This document shows, in pieces, positions 1 to 10,949 of a stretch of DNA of 64,000 bases (position 1 is the first letter of the stretch; each line of letters begins with the position of its first letter). The position numbers and the translations under genes were made by a program. Source of the DNA: Cladochytrium replicatum (Eukaryota; Chytridiomycota; Chytridiomycetes; Cladochytriales; Cladochytriaceae). The notes under the pieces are model-generated. The model saw only the letters and a list, made by a program, of their open reading frames with translations, made no database searches and was not told the origin of the DNA. The DNA is taken from NCBI GenBank assembly GCA_025526935.1, contig JAHLKD010000053.1, positions 248,001 through 312,000 on the forward strand. The letters run 5' to 3'.

Positions 1-5
1 TCTAG

Positions 6-227
6 ACTGCTCATAAATTATCTCTATCGCTTTGCACGGTTCCAGAGCTGAATCTACGGGCAGCTGTATTCAACTTGTGCATGATGCATAATGATTTGAG
101 CATCTTCGTCATTAAATGCATTCCGTTCACCACCGCAAACCAAAAAGTGCGGCGGTCTGACGGCGTCTTTCTACTCAAAAACGTTAAAGAGTTTGTCGGA
201 TTCAATCTCAAACCAGAGGGTTGGTAA
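6..227 (+). CDS. 3' end of an unrecognised gene (partial)
   Basis: An open frame runs from the window edge (a TAG lies at 3-5, so any upstream exon joins after it) to a TAA at 225-227. It ends with the residues VGFNLKPEGW. The composition is protein-like, with a hydrophobic stretch IFVIKCIPFTTA. I do not recognise the family. It could be the last exon of a gene that starts outside the window. Nothing else supports it. Confidence 0.25.
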   Translation, partial: TAHKLSLSLCTVPELNLRAAVFNLCMMHNDLSIFVIKCIPFTTANQKVRRSDGVFLLKNVKEFVGFNLKPEGW

Positions 228-358
228 ACAGCAAGTAAAGAACTGGTCATTCTGATTATATGCGCTCAGTGGATCTGTTAAAACCATGCACCATCGAAAG
301 TTGCACCATCGATGTTTTACAGCAGCAATTTTGAAGAAGACGGTTACAGCGGAAGATA

Positions 359-860
359 TTGCAAAGGTTCCTAGAAACCAAGTTTCCGCGTGTTTGGATC
401 AACGAACATCATTTCAATTCCCGCGAATGGAAGCCTTGTGTCCTGGTTTATTCCAATCGCATAGCTGTCTTTGAGGATCTTGCAATGAGAGAAGTGGGCG
501 ATGTTATTGTGGATGCTGCGGTGATGAAAGGTGAGAACAAGCGAATGCTTGTTTCATCTGTGTGTGAATAATGCTAACAGCAGCGCAGGACAGTCGCTGT
601 TCTTGGTAAACCAGAAGCAGAGTTTTGACATCGATGGATAGTGTCGGCACACACACACACACCGCATGCATTCGATGGTTCTATTTCAACTCCGTTATTG
701 ATCACGATCAGTTGCTAACATACACGTAGGCAAGGTATACTTGTGCTCCATAGCTGCACCACCAGCATCCGTAAGAGTCGGCTCCAACAGGAAATCATGG
801 AGCAATTGGACGAAGTTGGTTCAGGTGACTCTGGCACCATCACCACGGCACACATTGTGA
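359..860 (+). CDS. Unrecognised two-exon coding-like segment
   Basis: Two open segments join in phase across a GT-AG intron at 531-729. The first ends with VIVDAAVMK plus one base. The second starts at 730, reads GKVYLCSIAAPPASVR and ends at a TGA at 858-860. The start is not clear: no ATG opens the first segment, so an upstream exon is likely. A second frame at 743-925 is also open and cannot be excluded. No domain is recognised. Confidence 0.25.
648..662. repeat. (CA)n microsatellite
   Basis: A short run of alternating C and A inside the putative 199-nt intron of the preceding segment. Confidence 0.8.
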
Positions 861-1259
861 GCTACTTGAAGGTGTATCCACCTGATCCGTGCACGCAGTG
901 GATCACCGAGGCTACGGGCGAATACAGGTCCATAAACAGTTCCAGTGAGCATAATGGGAGTGGATCAGCAGCGGTTGAGACGGTTTTCGGTGGTGGTATG
1001 GTGATCGGGGAAAAAGAAGGACAGAAGAGATTTGATGCCAGAAGAGAGGGATGAATTTATGCGGACTCGAACGCATCGGCTGCAAAAGCACCTGGTGCGT
1101 AACGGAATGGAGCGTACCGTTCTGCCTCCCTTCCTATAGACATTGGTTGAAGGAAGTAATAAGGCGACGTTTGCACACGGCAGAAGCAGGTTGTGAGAAA
1201 CCAAACACATCTGAGACATAGAGAATAATAGGTTGGAGTCACTCAAAAATAGTCATCAT

Positions 1260-2300
1260 TCTTGCATCTTAAATCCCCGCCTACCGAGCAAATCGCGAAC
1301 CCAACTCAAACACAGAGACGCAGTATGAGATGACTGGGATGGCAATTCGAAAGCCAGTTGCAGTTTGCTGGCCCGAAAAGTTAGGCACAGCTGCTCTACT
1401 ACGATTGATCAGGTCCGCCCACACCGGGTACCTTTCTTTGGTGATAGGCACGAATACATGCTGCTGCATATCACTCTTCAGTCTGGACGATTCCCAGTTA
1501 GTGTTTGAGAATATCCCCAAGAATCTCCCAAGAATTAATTTCGGCGTCTTCAAGGCAAGACTGGTGCCTTGCCCGAGACAAGGTAGCATGGCATGGGCAG
1601 CGTCGCCGATCAAAACCACGTTGCCCTCCTTTGAATAAGGAGTTTCTAGCGGATCCGTATCGTGAATGATCCAGTTATATATTTTATTGCGTTCCAGTCG
1701 GGGACGAGATCCAGAGGATTCAAGAAGAGATTGTCAAACACATTAGCGAACACGGCGGCAATCTCCTTCTTTGTGGCTGCATCGATGTCCGCCCAACTTG
1801 TTTCCTCGTGTAGCCCAAAGTCTCCCCAGATTTTCCGACGAGCGTCATCGTTGAAACCGATTGCGATAGATATTCGATTTTTTCCAGAGAGAAGAACATG
1901 TTTGTGGTGATCTGGCCCATGTTGAACTGGAGGTACGAGCCGTTTGCGATTTCGCGAAAGTCTTTAGGCATGATCTCATCGTCTTGGGCTTCGACCAACA
2001 AGTACAGAATGTTGAAGGAATACTCCCTTACCACTGTCTGGATTGGGAATAGCTGACGACGAGCGGGTGAGTGTAATCCCTCGCACATGTCGAAAATCAA
2101 GCTTTCGCCTTCGCTATCTCCGGACTTTGATTTCCCCTGTACTTCAACTTCTCCAGAGTTGTAAATGTCAAGTCCAGTGACCCAGCGGCTCCGAAGGGTC
2201 TCGTACTTCGCAACTCCCCTTTCAAGATCAGCCATAAAATGCTGAGGGTACAATTTTTGAAGCCGACGATAAAATTGCGTGTCACAGATCCTGTCATTGG
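1260..2300 (-). pseudogene. FAD-dependent monooxygenase, frameshifted and N-truncated
   Basis: Pieces in all three minus frames line up with a salicylate hydroxylase-like FAD monooxygenase (FAD_binding_3). At 2253-1890 the text LHSPARRQLFP matches the substrate-domain motif that precedes the middle of the protein. At about 1858-1650 a second frame reads GFNDDARRKIWGDFGL. At 1619-1570 a third frame carries the FAD motif GDAAHAMLPCLGQG. Right after it, one missing base splits the conserved LALEDA. The N-terminal Rossmann GxGxxG region is not visible upstream, where a separate plus-strand reading frame lies. At least three frame changes within 1 kb argue for a dead gene, unless the assembly has indel errors. 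Role in life would have been hydroxylation of an aromatic or similar substrate with NAD(P)H. Confidence 0.65.
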
Positions 2301-2349
2301 TTGGAGCACATCTTATGCGTTAAAAACTCAAATACTTCTGGGCGAACTA

Positions 2350-2631
2350 ATGCTGAGTGCAGAGGTTGACGACTACGACTCCGACGAAGATGACCGCTAT
2401 CACAAATCGAAGCGCATGTACAAAGTTGGGCGGCCTTTTGGGGAAAGGATTGACGGCTGCTTTGTGTCAAAGGTGCTGCTTGCTTGCTCATCTTGTCAGC
2501 TACGTCCACTAATACCACGCCTTTATGTATCTTTTTCATTTCAGGTTGTAATATTCGTCGTTATCTTGGGATGGATAGGGTTTGTTATGTGGCTCGTGAC
2601 AAAGGATGTCAACACAAACGAGCCTACATAA
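2350..2631 (+). CDS. Small protein with C-terminal membrane anchor (unrecognised)
   Basis: Exons 2350-2472 and 2545-2631 join in phase 0 over a 72-nt GT-AG intron with a pyrimidine-rich acceptor (tttttcatttcag). They give 69 residues. The N-terminal half is acidic then basic (DDYDSDEDDRYHKSKR). The C-terminal exon is one hydrophobic helix (VVIFVVILGWIGFVMWLV) followed by a short hydrophilic tail, the layout of a tail-anchored or small single-pass membrane protein. ATG 2350 is the first Met near the acidic block; the frame stays open further upstream, so a longer form or an extra exon is possible. The family is not recognised. Confidence 0.4.
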   Translation: MLSAEVDDYDSDEDDRYHKSKRMYKVGRPFGERIDGCFVSKVLLACSSCQLRPLIPRLYVSFSFQVVIFVVILGWIGFVMWLVTKDVNTNEPT

Positions 2632-2819
2632 AAAATACCACTCAATACATGAATATTCGTGCATTTATGAGTTTATTTATTTCAACAGTTCTTCCGAAAG
2701 TTCATTAGTTCCCAAAGCTTCTGTAACGTTAGCAGCAGCTCTTCTGGAATTTCGATACAACTAGTGACAGTTCTTGAACCGAAATCGACAGACTTACCGT
2801 TGGAGTGTTTATTCTTCTC

Positions 2820-3400
2820 TCATTCAAGGACTGGCTGACCGGCTAGCTGATTCATTTTATCCGTGCCGTCTAGTTGTTCTCGTTTGGCCTGAACTACCAC
2901 TTCAATCTCCCTTCCGCTCTCCACTTCAATCTCCCTTCCGCTCTCCACTTCAGGTGCTGGCTCTCCTCGAGCGGCTGGTGCTGTGACGTACGTTGGTGCT
3001 GGTGGTGGAGGCATCAGCCATGGGTGGCCGTAAGGTTGGGGAAACACGAATGGCAGGTATGCAGGGGTGTTTTGTAATCGTGACTGTGTCGGTTCCGCTG
3101 TTGCAACAGGCCCGCTTTGACCTTTATCTGACAGACTTTCGCAATTCACTGTCTGAAGTGACGAAGATTGAGATCGAGCTATTTCGTGGACCTAGTTTCC
3201 AAACACTTACTTAATTTATGAATAGAGTCAATCTGTTCCTTCGTGCAAGTGTGGACACTTCTTGGCCTCCTGTACATGTTCTCGATAAGGAAGAGGGCAC
3301 AGGCGGCTTCGAGCAAACAAGATTTAGAAGAGGAAGCAGATGGCGTTGATAAGCTAGTGAGTTCAATGGTGCGGCAATATTGGTTTTTCGTTTTTGACAT
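2820..3400 (-). CDS. Proline-rich protein, two exons (unrecognised)
   Basis: Exon 1 (3400-3211) and exon 2 (3148-2820) join in phase over a 62-nt GT-AG intron with a gtaagt donor. The C-terminal part is rich in Pro, Ala and Glu (PWLMPPPPAPTYV) and holds a doubled ESGREIEV caused by a 24-bp tandem duplication. The first exon reads CALFLIENMYRRPRSVHTC. The start is uncertain because exon 1 overlaps the antisense of the ABCC pseudogene N-terminus. No domain is recognised; this could be a remnant. Confidence 0.35.
2900..2952. repeat. 24-bp tandem duplication
   Basis: The unit cacttcaatctcccttccg plus five further bases occurs twice head to tail with a partial third copy. In the minus frame it duplicates ESGREIEV without breaking the frame. 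Confidence 0.8.
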
Positions 3401-5212
3401 TCGTTGTCAGATTCCACCTGCACCGCAGTTTGCGTCCATCTGGTACGAATACCTCACCTTCTCTACATGAACGACCTCTCCAAGATCGGAACAAAGCAGC
3501 CATTGGAAGACAGCGACATTTATGCTCTTGAGGACGTGGTGGTTAAGCGTTACCGTGAGTTGCAGCGCAAACCGGGTACAAAGAAGATGTGGTGGGCCTT
3601 CTCTTCGCGCAGCATGGACGCAGAATGTTATTCTGTTGTTGATGCGGAAATTGTTGAACTTTATTCAGTGTCCTGATCGAAAGCGCATGTAAATGGGATG
3701 GTTGTATTTAATGTCCCAATCTTATAAGGGCGGTTTTGGATGGGGATGTCTCACCAGCGGTCGACAGTAAGTGAGGGAGATTGTTCTATTGCCTTCTCCC
3801 AACACTGTGCGCTTTTTATTCAGCGTTAGGAACAACCTCAGATCCGTACTAATATCGGAGATCTTCGCAAAGTCGATTTGTCGAGTACCGTAGCGCACAG
3901 GCAGTCTCGGACCAACTAGATGCATCCGCCTCGTCAACCGCGAAACTGTGAATTTAATGGCGACTGAAACGGAGCAGATTAGAATGCTGGCAACGTATTC
4001 TCTCACAATATCATTGACAGCTGCCCACTCTCGATAGTTCTGTGCGTTACAGCCTTGTTCCAAATTGTTGGACTTTCGGCTTTTGCGGCGATAGGCGTTT
4101 TGATGATATCGCTTCCGATTTCGGTAAAGCTCACGTCGTGGGCGAGAGATGTACAAAAGAAGTTGCTCGTTGCGAGGCGGTCGTGTCAAACTTATTAACT
4201 TGTTCCTGCAAGAAGTCCAGATGGTCAACAAATTTGCATGGTTTGTTCTGCCGTTGAATTTGTTCGTGACTTGCTAATATTATTGTCAGGGACGAGAATT
4301 TCATTTCGAGGACTACAAATCTAGCTTTCGAATCTCTTTCAGCGCTACATTGTCTATGATTTACTTGGAAACTTAACGAATGCTACATCTATCACCGTGG
4401 CGATAGTTTCCGTTGCTGTTTACACTGTTGTAACGGGCAACGAGCTTGATGCAGCGACGGCGTTCTCATCAATTCAGATTCTCAATACACTTCAGGGCAC
4501 TTTGCAATTCTTGCAATCATATTTCCCCTTGGCTGTGCAAGGGAAGGTGGCGTTCGATCGAATAGCAGAATTCTTGGACCAAGAAGACCTGGAGAAGTAC
4601 AAGTGTAAGGAACGCGTGGATGAAGTAATGCTGGAGGCGAGTCTGTGGGCCTGCGAGGTCGCGCGGCAGACTTTGGAGTTTGACCACGCAACGCTGCTTC
4701 ACTATGAACAAGCTTCTTGCTCGATTTTGAAAGTTGGCTATCGTCGCCAGATTCTCGATTTGTTTTGCGACATATTACGATGACGTGCACTCCAGGCGGG
4801 TTGACTGTTACTTCTGGTCCTACTGGGGCAGGAAAGTTGTTTTGATTTTGTTGGTATATTTTAGAGATGAAAAGGCTTACTGGGGAGATCCATCTTCCGG
4901 ACCCTCGGACTGTGAATGATGTTTTCAACTTCGTGACGGGCGACGCGCTGATCGCGGAGGACTTTTCAAAGTCGAAGACGATTAGGAAGCTGGTGAGGCA
5001 GGAAGAACGGTCCAAAGGCGCATTTGAGGGTTGGGTTTACCGGTGTTACCTGCGCGCGATGGGAGGCATTTGGGTTTTATTCCGTATCTTGCTGCGTACG
5101 GCGCCGTTATTGCTTCTCCCAACTATGGATGGAACTTCGTCGGGTATATTGCATTCAGCTTGCTACTTGAAACCTCGTGGCTGCGCTTGTGAGGTGCTGT
5201 CAGATACGTAGG
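3380..5212 (+). pseudogene. ABCC (MRP-type) transporter with NBD1 mostly deleted
   Basis: Fragments follow the order of a multidrug-resistance-protein ABC exporter but lie in several frames. Seen in order: the N-terminal signature FST-MNDLSKIGTKQPLEDSD (3460-3520), the cytosolic loop RVKLINLFLQEVQMVNKFAW (about 4180-4240), then TMD1 with LNTLQGTLQFLQSYFPLAVQ and AFDRIAEFLDQEDL (4397-4600). Next come the NBD1 start and Walker A, GGLTVTSGPTGAGK (4795-4835), and LTGEIHLPDPRTV. The text then jumps within about 60 bp to the NBD1-TMD2 linker (LVRQEERSKGAFEGWVY, 4990-5040). The ABC signature, Walker B and H-loop are therefore missing. TMD2 ends by about 5215. It cannot make a working transporter. 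Confidence 0.75.
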
Positions 5213-5454
5213 CTCACCCACGAATCAGTTCCGAACCGGATTGTTCAGCCAACATGAAGGTTCCCTTGTAAGTGGCGGGCTTGTTCGTGTGATATGTGAG
5301 GAATTGGGGGAGTTCGAAGATTCGTTTGCAATGGCGAGACTACATGCCAAGCGCTGTGGATTGATTTAATGAATAGCAATTCAATACATCCGTCATCTAC
5401 TATTCAATCTTTCAGGTTTCTGCAACCAAATTCTAACTCTTTTGAACTGCTCCT

Positions 5455-8400
5455 TCATAAGGCTGTTGACCATCCACTCTCAGACAGCCCTCTTATCCCC
5501 TCCAGTCTAGATTTCAATTCCTTCTCGTTTCGCCCAGTGGGTTCCCACACCTCGAACTTTCTCACTAAATCTTCCGCTTCTGCTCGCAGCTCCCCAGTCG
5601 ACGCTAAACACTGTCCAAGAAGCTTTCCTACCGCGAACGCAAGCACATAGAAGTTGTTTTTCAATCCGTAGTTAGTGTTCGTCTGAGCACTGCCGCTAGG
5701 ACTGCTGGCACTGCTGTTTACCGTCCCGCTGCTGACCGACCCTCCTGTATTTCCACCACCCTGCGAAAACGGTTCTGACCGGAACTGCATTGGCGGGAAC
5801 GGGTTTGGTATTCGGGCTAAAGTGTTACGCAAGTTTGCAGGAACTAAATTATCCTCGTCAATCACCGACTGGTCAGTACTGATCCGCGATTCAGTAATCG
5901 AAGCTGGGTGACGTGTTTCTCGATCAAGTTTTTTGATGGGAACTAGCCTGGGGGAGTTGCTTCCGACCACTCCGTTCTGGCGCTTCTCAGGCTCAAGAAG
6001 AGCGACCGCTAGGCCCGGGGAACCCTTCCCACCGGCGTCCGATCTCGATACGCTTCTCCTCACTGCTGTTGTTGCCGCCTTGACATTCGCTAGTCCGATC
6101 CCCGAAGAAACCCTTCCACGGATTTCATCGGCATTGGATAATCTTTCCAACGACACACTCCCATTTGTCCGTTCATTTTTCTTTCGTTCAAAGTGTGTCC
6201 CCATTGACGTCGAGAGCCGGTCTCGAGTCAACGCAAAAGAAAGCGCGAGCTCGTACGTCTCGACTTCCTCGTACAGCGTCGAGTGCCCGCTCGTAACGCC
6301 GCCATAGAAAGATCCAGAGACGTACTTTGTAAGATGCAGCGCCAAGTCCATATCGGACAGACCACGGTTGCGGAGGGAGATCGAGAAGAGAACCAGGGAG
6401 GTCAAGAAGTCTTCGGTACCGCGGTAGTCGGTGCTTTCGATGTAGATGGCGCGTAGGATGGAGGGATGGTCGAAACCATGCATGAGTGCAGAGTACAACT
6501 GATTCCAAATGAATTAAAGAATTTTAAATCGAACCAAAGATGAGCAAGAATCATACTCACCGGAACAACCTCGTCAAACCATGAGGCAACTGCCACCACT
6601 TTTATTCCTGCTTGCAAGATAAAGTCCATTGCACTTCTGAAGCGCTTGTGGAGATCATTATCTGCGCTGCAGAGCTCAAAGAGCTCTCGAGCCGCAGGTG
6701 TTTCGATGTAATTGATCAGTTGCTTGATGGCAGGGAATGGACCTTTTATCGGATTAACTTGCAAATTAAACAAAACAGATCACTGACGTATAGAACCGTA
6801 TCACGCACCATGGGCGATGCCCGCCATCGCAAGGAAAACGACACGCTGCTCCATTGGCCGCACAATCCCTTCTTGTACCAGCAAAGCAAGAAGCATCGCG
6901 GTAACGACGACACCCTGGCTATGTGCCGCGAACATGAGCAGATCCGCGGTCTCGATACGGTCGCGAATACTTTGAGGGGGGATTGGGGGCAAGTACACAT
7001 GAGCGTCCTTTGGTGCAAAGTAGGGCGATGGTGGTGGAGACGGAGACGTTGGAGGGGGCAGTGCAAGGTCGGGTAGTGATGACGAGCGGGAAAGCGGAGC
7101 GGAGTCCCGCCGGATAGGAGGTGGAGTTGGTGGTGCTGATTGATTCGGAAACGGAGAGCCCGGAGCAGCAGAATGTGGTCGTTGGGACGCCTCTTCCTGG
7201 AGTAACGTGCTCAACCGACGATTAGCTTGCTGTGGCCAGCAGCCTATAACGGGAGGCGAAGGAGGTGAAGTTCCGGCTAAGCCATCAATACTAGCTGGAC
7301 CCGGAAGTTCTAGATTGGAGAGACGAGGAGAGACTGGTTTGCCACGGTCACTAAGTGTGGACATTCTTTTGTTGGGTTGAGTGATCGATCCTGTAGAAGA
7401 TCGGAGAGAATCATCTGAACCTCGGATTGGAAATCCAAGAGGCGTCACTGGCTGGGAAATGGAGCGGCGATGAGGTTTGTTGGCGATTGGTGAGCCGGGT
7501 TTAGCTGAGGTCGAGCTGTCGTTTGTTTGAAAGCCGGAATCGACATGATCGTATCCAGTGATCTGCCTAAAATGAACCGCAACTCGCTCATCTACCTTCC
7601 CCTCGAATTCAAGAGGAATAGGCGATATTGCATCGTGTGGTAGCGCAATTCCGTGTTGCTGGAAAAGGTATTGGCGAACCGCACGGTTGGCAAAATAAGC
7701 AAACTTCGGCGACACTCCTTTCGGCGGACCAGTAACTGAATGAAGATATTTTTAGCGGAATCCAGCAAGCGAACGAGATGTTATTACTCGAATGTAGCCA
7801 TTTTTGTGGGAACCATCCATGAATCCCAACAATGGTGACGTGATGAATGTCGTTGGCAGGGTGACGTATGTGATCCAACCCATCGGGAGAGACTCTCAAC
7901 TCCACCTCCTTCTCGTCTAAAGCCGGCGGTTGTAATTCATCAGATGGAGGAATTTCTTCCTGGGGGTAATGTGTTGGTATTGGTGGGGGAGAAATGGCAC
8001 CGAGGTCAGAAACTTCATTCGGCATGGGATTTATCTCAAGCGACGAATTTTTAGGCGTCTTTAAAAATTTCTGCAATCGCTGGAAGATACGTCGCGTGGC
8101 AGACCGACGTCGAATAGTCGTATCTTCACCTTCGCTCTCTCCGTCGGTAAGGATGAGTGGGTCGATCTCAGGCGGAGTTGTGTATGGGGGGGAAGAGTTG
8201 ATGGCCTCCTCATCCAAAGGAAATAGAGCACCGTCAGAGGTAAATTCCGGTGATGCTGACAGTCCATCTGCAGAAACGTCAACCGTGGTTTCATCGGTTG
8301 GAGTAGACGTGCCATCAAAGAACCATGGCAATACGACACCACGACGACTTCTTGCTGGTGAGCCGAACGGAGAAGATAATCTCCGAATGGTGGGGGAAGT

Positions 8401-8692
8401 CGGAGGTGGGCTATATGCTATCGTTGTTTCGCCGGATGTTCGTGGTAGAGCCAACGCAGATGGTGGAAGCGGTGGAAGTTCAGAATGAGGGAACGGTATT
8501 TGGTTGGGGTATTGCTTATTGTTGAGATATAAGATTGTAGAATTCTTCAAGTTATCGAACAATACTTACCTCCTGAAGTGATGAACCGAGCGATGACGGC
8601 CCAAACATGGCTTCGCGTGCCTCCAGAGCTTCAGCAGTAGCGAATTCGCCGTCGGCCATGATCTTCTGAGACGGCCAGGACACCCACGACAT
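5455..8692 (-). CDS. Large alpha/beta-hydrolase (putative serine lipase/esterase), 5 exons
   Basis: Five exons join in frame: 8692-8570, 8514-7788, 7735-6809, 6742-6561 and 6498-5455. Introns are 52-66 nt. This gives about 1000 residues. The hydrolase core is split by long Ser/Pro-rich inserts. VGIHGWFPQKW is a typical oxyanion strand and loop. AAHSQGVVVTAM (Ser near residue 555) is a GxSxG-like nucleophile elbow with Ala-His in front. SWFDEVVPLYSALMHGFDHP carries the probable acid and His. The C-terminus holds two hydrophobic patches near a low-complexity Ser/Gly run. The start is chosen as the Met of MSWVSWPSQK. The frame stays open upstream to about 8821 with protein-like text (FPTCISYSE), so an earlier exon may exist. 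Fungal proteins of this design are known but the substrate is not evident. A membrane-associated lipid hydrolase is an inference. Confidence 0.75.
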
Positions 8693-9009
8693 CTCAGAGT
8701 AAGAGATGCACGTGGGGAAGCGATTGGGCAATCGCGGGTGGCGCGTAGTTGCCTTAAATGGAAGGTGTGGCTTGAGAGCAGGAATCTGGACACACAACTG
8801 CCAACCCATTCGAAAGCACACGCTCTGCCGTCAAGGGAAATCCGGTTACTTCGAATCTGCTCGCACAAAGGAAAGGAGTGGTCGTGCACCATCCTTTCTT
8901 TCCCCCTGCTCCTTCTAACACTGCATCTCGAAACAACAGCGCCGCTGACCAAAGAGCAACTCCTCGGAGTCGCTCAGAATCGACTCGACGCTGAGGAAAA
9001 GCTGAGTTT

Positions 9010-9634
9010 ATAAGCCGCTGAACGGTCCGCAAACCCTGTCTCTAGTGCCCCGTCTGCGAGCAGTGCTGCTCCAGCTACCACGACCAATCGCACATCTAGC
9101 GTTCCAAATGTATTGACAAAGTGCCGGCACACCTGCCCAGGCAAAGCCGAAGCAGAAATGGCGAGAGATAGATCTGACTGCTGGCGTTGATAGGGAATGA
9201 GAACACTCTTTCAGATGGTCCTTCAGGTAAGGAGGCAAATCCTAGCGTCCTGTACACATTACTTTCGCTGCCACAACCCAGATTTATACCGACTTCGATG
9301 GTGGCTGCTCCGCATGAGAGCTTCCCAAGCTTCAATGATAATCGTGGCTCCAAAAGTGCTAAAATCCTCACAAAAGAACCTGGAGAAGGTTGAAAAGTTG
9401 CGTAAACACAATGGAAAACTCGTTGCTTGATGTTTTCGGCAGCAATTTCGCTTTCCCGGAGCTGACTGTAATTGGTTCTGAACTATCCGTGATGAAGAGG
9501 CCACCGAGACTATTAATCAGGGAATTGTCATTAAAATTGTGGAAAACGAAGGATGGGCAAGCGGAATTATCAAATTGGCATATCAGAATCGATACAAGAA
9601 AAAGAAATCTAATTTGCTTACGCAGTCGGCACAA
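9010..9634 (-). pseudogene. Unrecognised protein, copy 1 of a tandem pair
   Basis: Two open segments in different minus frames (9634-9390 and 9371-9096) match the neighbour at 9882-10380. Shared text includes VFTQLFN, KLGKLSCGAATIEVGINLG and ERVFSFPIN. Differences between the copies fall largely at third codon positions (AAG/AAA, GTC/GTT, ATA/ATT), which shows that the minus strand was once under coding selection. The upstream part reads FNDNSLINSLGG, which recalls carbohydrate-binding modules of the CBM11 kind; this is only a resemblance. The frame change near 9380 may be an intron or a break. Confidence 0.45.
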
Positions 9635-9881
9635 CGTCCTTTGAAGAGAACATGTTCGCAGCCGTTGTCCCTTTCCAATCAGAAGAAGCTGTAGGCGAAT
9701 AATATATCCACTTATTTGCGCTTGAAGTGGTTGCTGTGATCGTTGGTGAGTAGTACACCAACATTTATTGGCACTGGATGCTGCATCGGCTTTCGGTAAT
9801 CTGAGTCTCCAAATCAGAAATTATAGTGATGATATTAAATTAAATTTAACAAACCCTCCATCATTGCAATTGAGTTCAACA

Positions 9882-10380
9882 TCATCTATCGTGAACTCGG
9901 ATCCGCTGGGAACAGCGGTTGATGCCACAAGTAGAATCGTTCGGATCGATGCCAACTCGTTTGGAGTGAACATTGATAGGGAAGCTGAACACGTTCTCCG
10001 AGGTTCGTTCCGGCAAATTTGCGAACCTCCAGCGTATAACCCAGATTAATACCAACTTCGATGCTGGCAGCGGCTTTTGAGAGTTTCCCAAGTTTCCCAG
10101 AAACAGCGGTCTTGGGGTTAAACAGGTGTGTGAATACTATTCCCAACTGGCGACGCACCCACTCATTGGAATTGTCCAGTATTTTTTTCAGCGACCGGTA
10201 TATATTATATATTATTATTAATATTCGTATTAATGCCGGAGCGTCGACTCGTCTCGATTGGTCTGTGGAGTCGAGAATGGATATCCTTCTTATTTTTTTC
10301 GCACAGCACGGTTGCACACATTTCACAAATTTGCCGCGTGTACAGTATTTGGTTATTGAACAATGCCCAAGCGAAAGCAA
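9882..10380 (-). pseudogene. Unrecognised protein, copy 2 of a tandem pair
   Basis: This is homologous to copy 1 about 0.7 kb away on the same strand. It reads VFTHLFNPKTAVSGKLGKL, AAASIEVGINLG and, after a frame change, ENVFSFPIN. Its high-coordinate end overlaps the start of the PARP-finger gene on the other strand (10363), so its own 5' part is probably lost. No family is recognised. Confidence 0.45.
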
Positions 10381-10947
10381 ACCGCCTCCACTGATTCAAA
10401 GGATGCGACCACTTCGTCTCCCTCCGCTCCCGCGACAAAATCCAAAGTTTCCAAACCAAACCCGACCCCCCGCGCGTTCATTGCGGAAAAAGCAACGCGC
10501 CACGCAATGTATGCGACCCTCGCATCCCGAGGCCAATTCTTCGTGATCGAATACAGCAACTCCAACCGCAGCAAATGTCGCGGCTGTTCCAAACTCATCC
10601 CTCTCAACGAACTCCGGTTGCGCCATGTTGTGTGCGGACGCCAATGCTGCACGCAGAAAAAATCAGGCAGGGCCGATACGTGCGGGAGATGGCATTTGCA
10701 GTGCTTGAAGACGAAGCAGGATGAGGATCCCGAGCGGTTTGTGTATACCAATGCGGATTGGACTCCGGTTTTGAGGGGTGAGCAGTTGTTGGGGTTTGAG
10801 GATATTAAGGAGGAAGATCGTGAGGTTATTCGAAAGATTTTTGACGGGGAGAAGAGGGGTTGTGCGAAGGCTGAAGACTATGAATTTGGTGAGGAGCCAA
10901 TGGTGAAACGATTGAAGGCAGAGGACGAAGAGAAGACGCCTTATTGA
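10363..10947 (+). CDS. PARP-type zinc-finger protein
   Basis: A single exon of 194 residues. The N-terminus is a Ser/Thr/Lys-rich basic tail. Residues about 60-115 form a PARP-type finger: IEYSNSNRSKCRGCSKLIPL supplies the CxxC pair and WHLQC the HxxC pair, with a CCTQKKSGRADTC insert between. This fold binds DNA ends or nicks in PARP1 and in DNA ligase III. No PARP catalytic domain follows, so a small nuclear DNA-binding protein is the likely product. The C-terminal third is acidic (KEEDREVIRKIF). ATG 10363 is the first Met and the next frame upstream is closed. An AT-rich stretch (10199-10225) lies about 140 bp upstream. Confidence 0.8.
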   Translation: MPKRKQTASTDSKDATTSSPSAPATKSKVSKPNPTPRAFIAEKATRHAMYATLASRGQFFVIEYSNSNRSKCRGCSKLIPLNELRLRHVVCGRQCCTQKKSGRADTCGRWHLQCLKTKQDEDPERFVYTNADWTPVLRGEQLLGFEDIKEEDREVIRKIFDGEKRGCAKAEDYEFGEEPMVKRLKAEDEEKTPY

Positions 10948-10949
10948 TT

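Noticed and set aside
5933-6307. A 124-codon plus-strand frame.
   Set aside because: It is the antisense shadow of the last exon of the alpha/beta-hydrolase.
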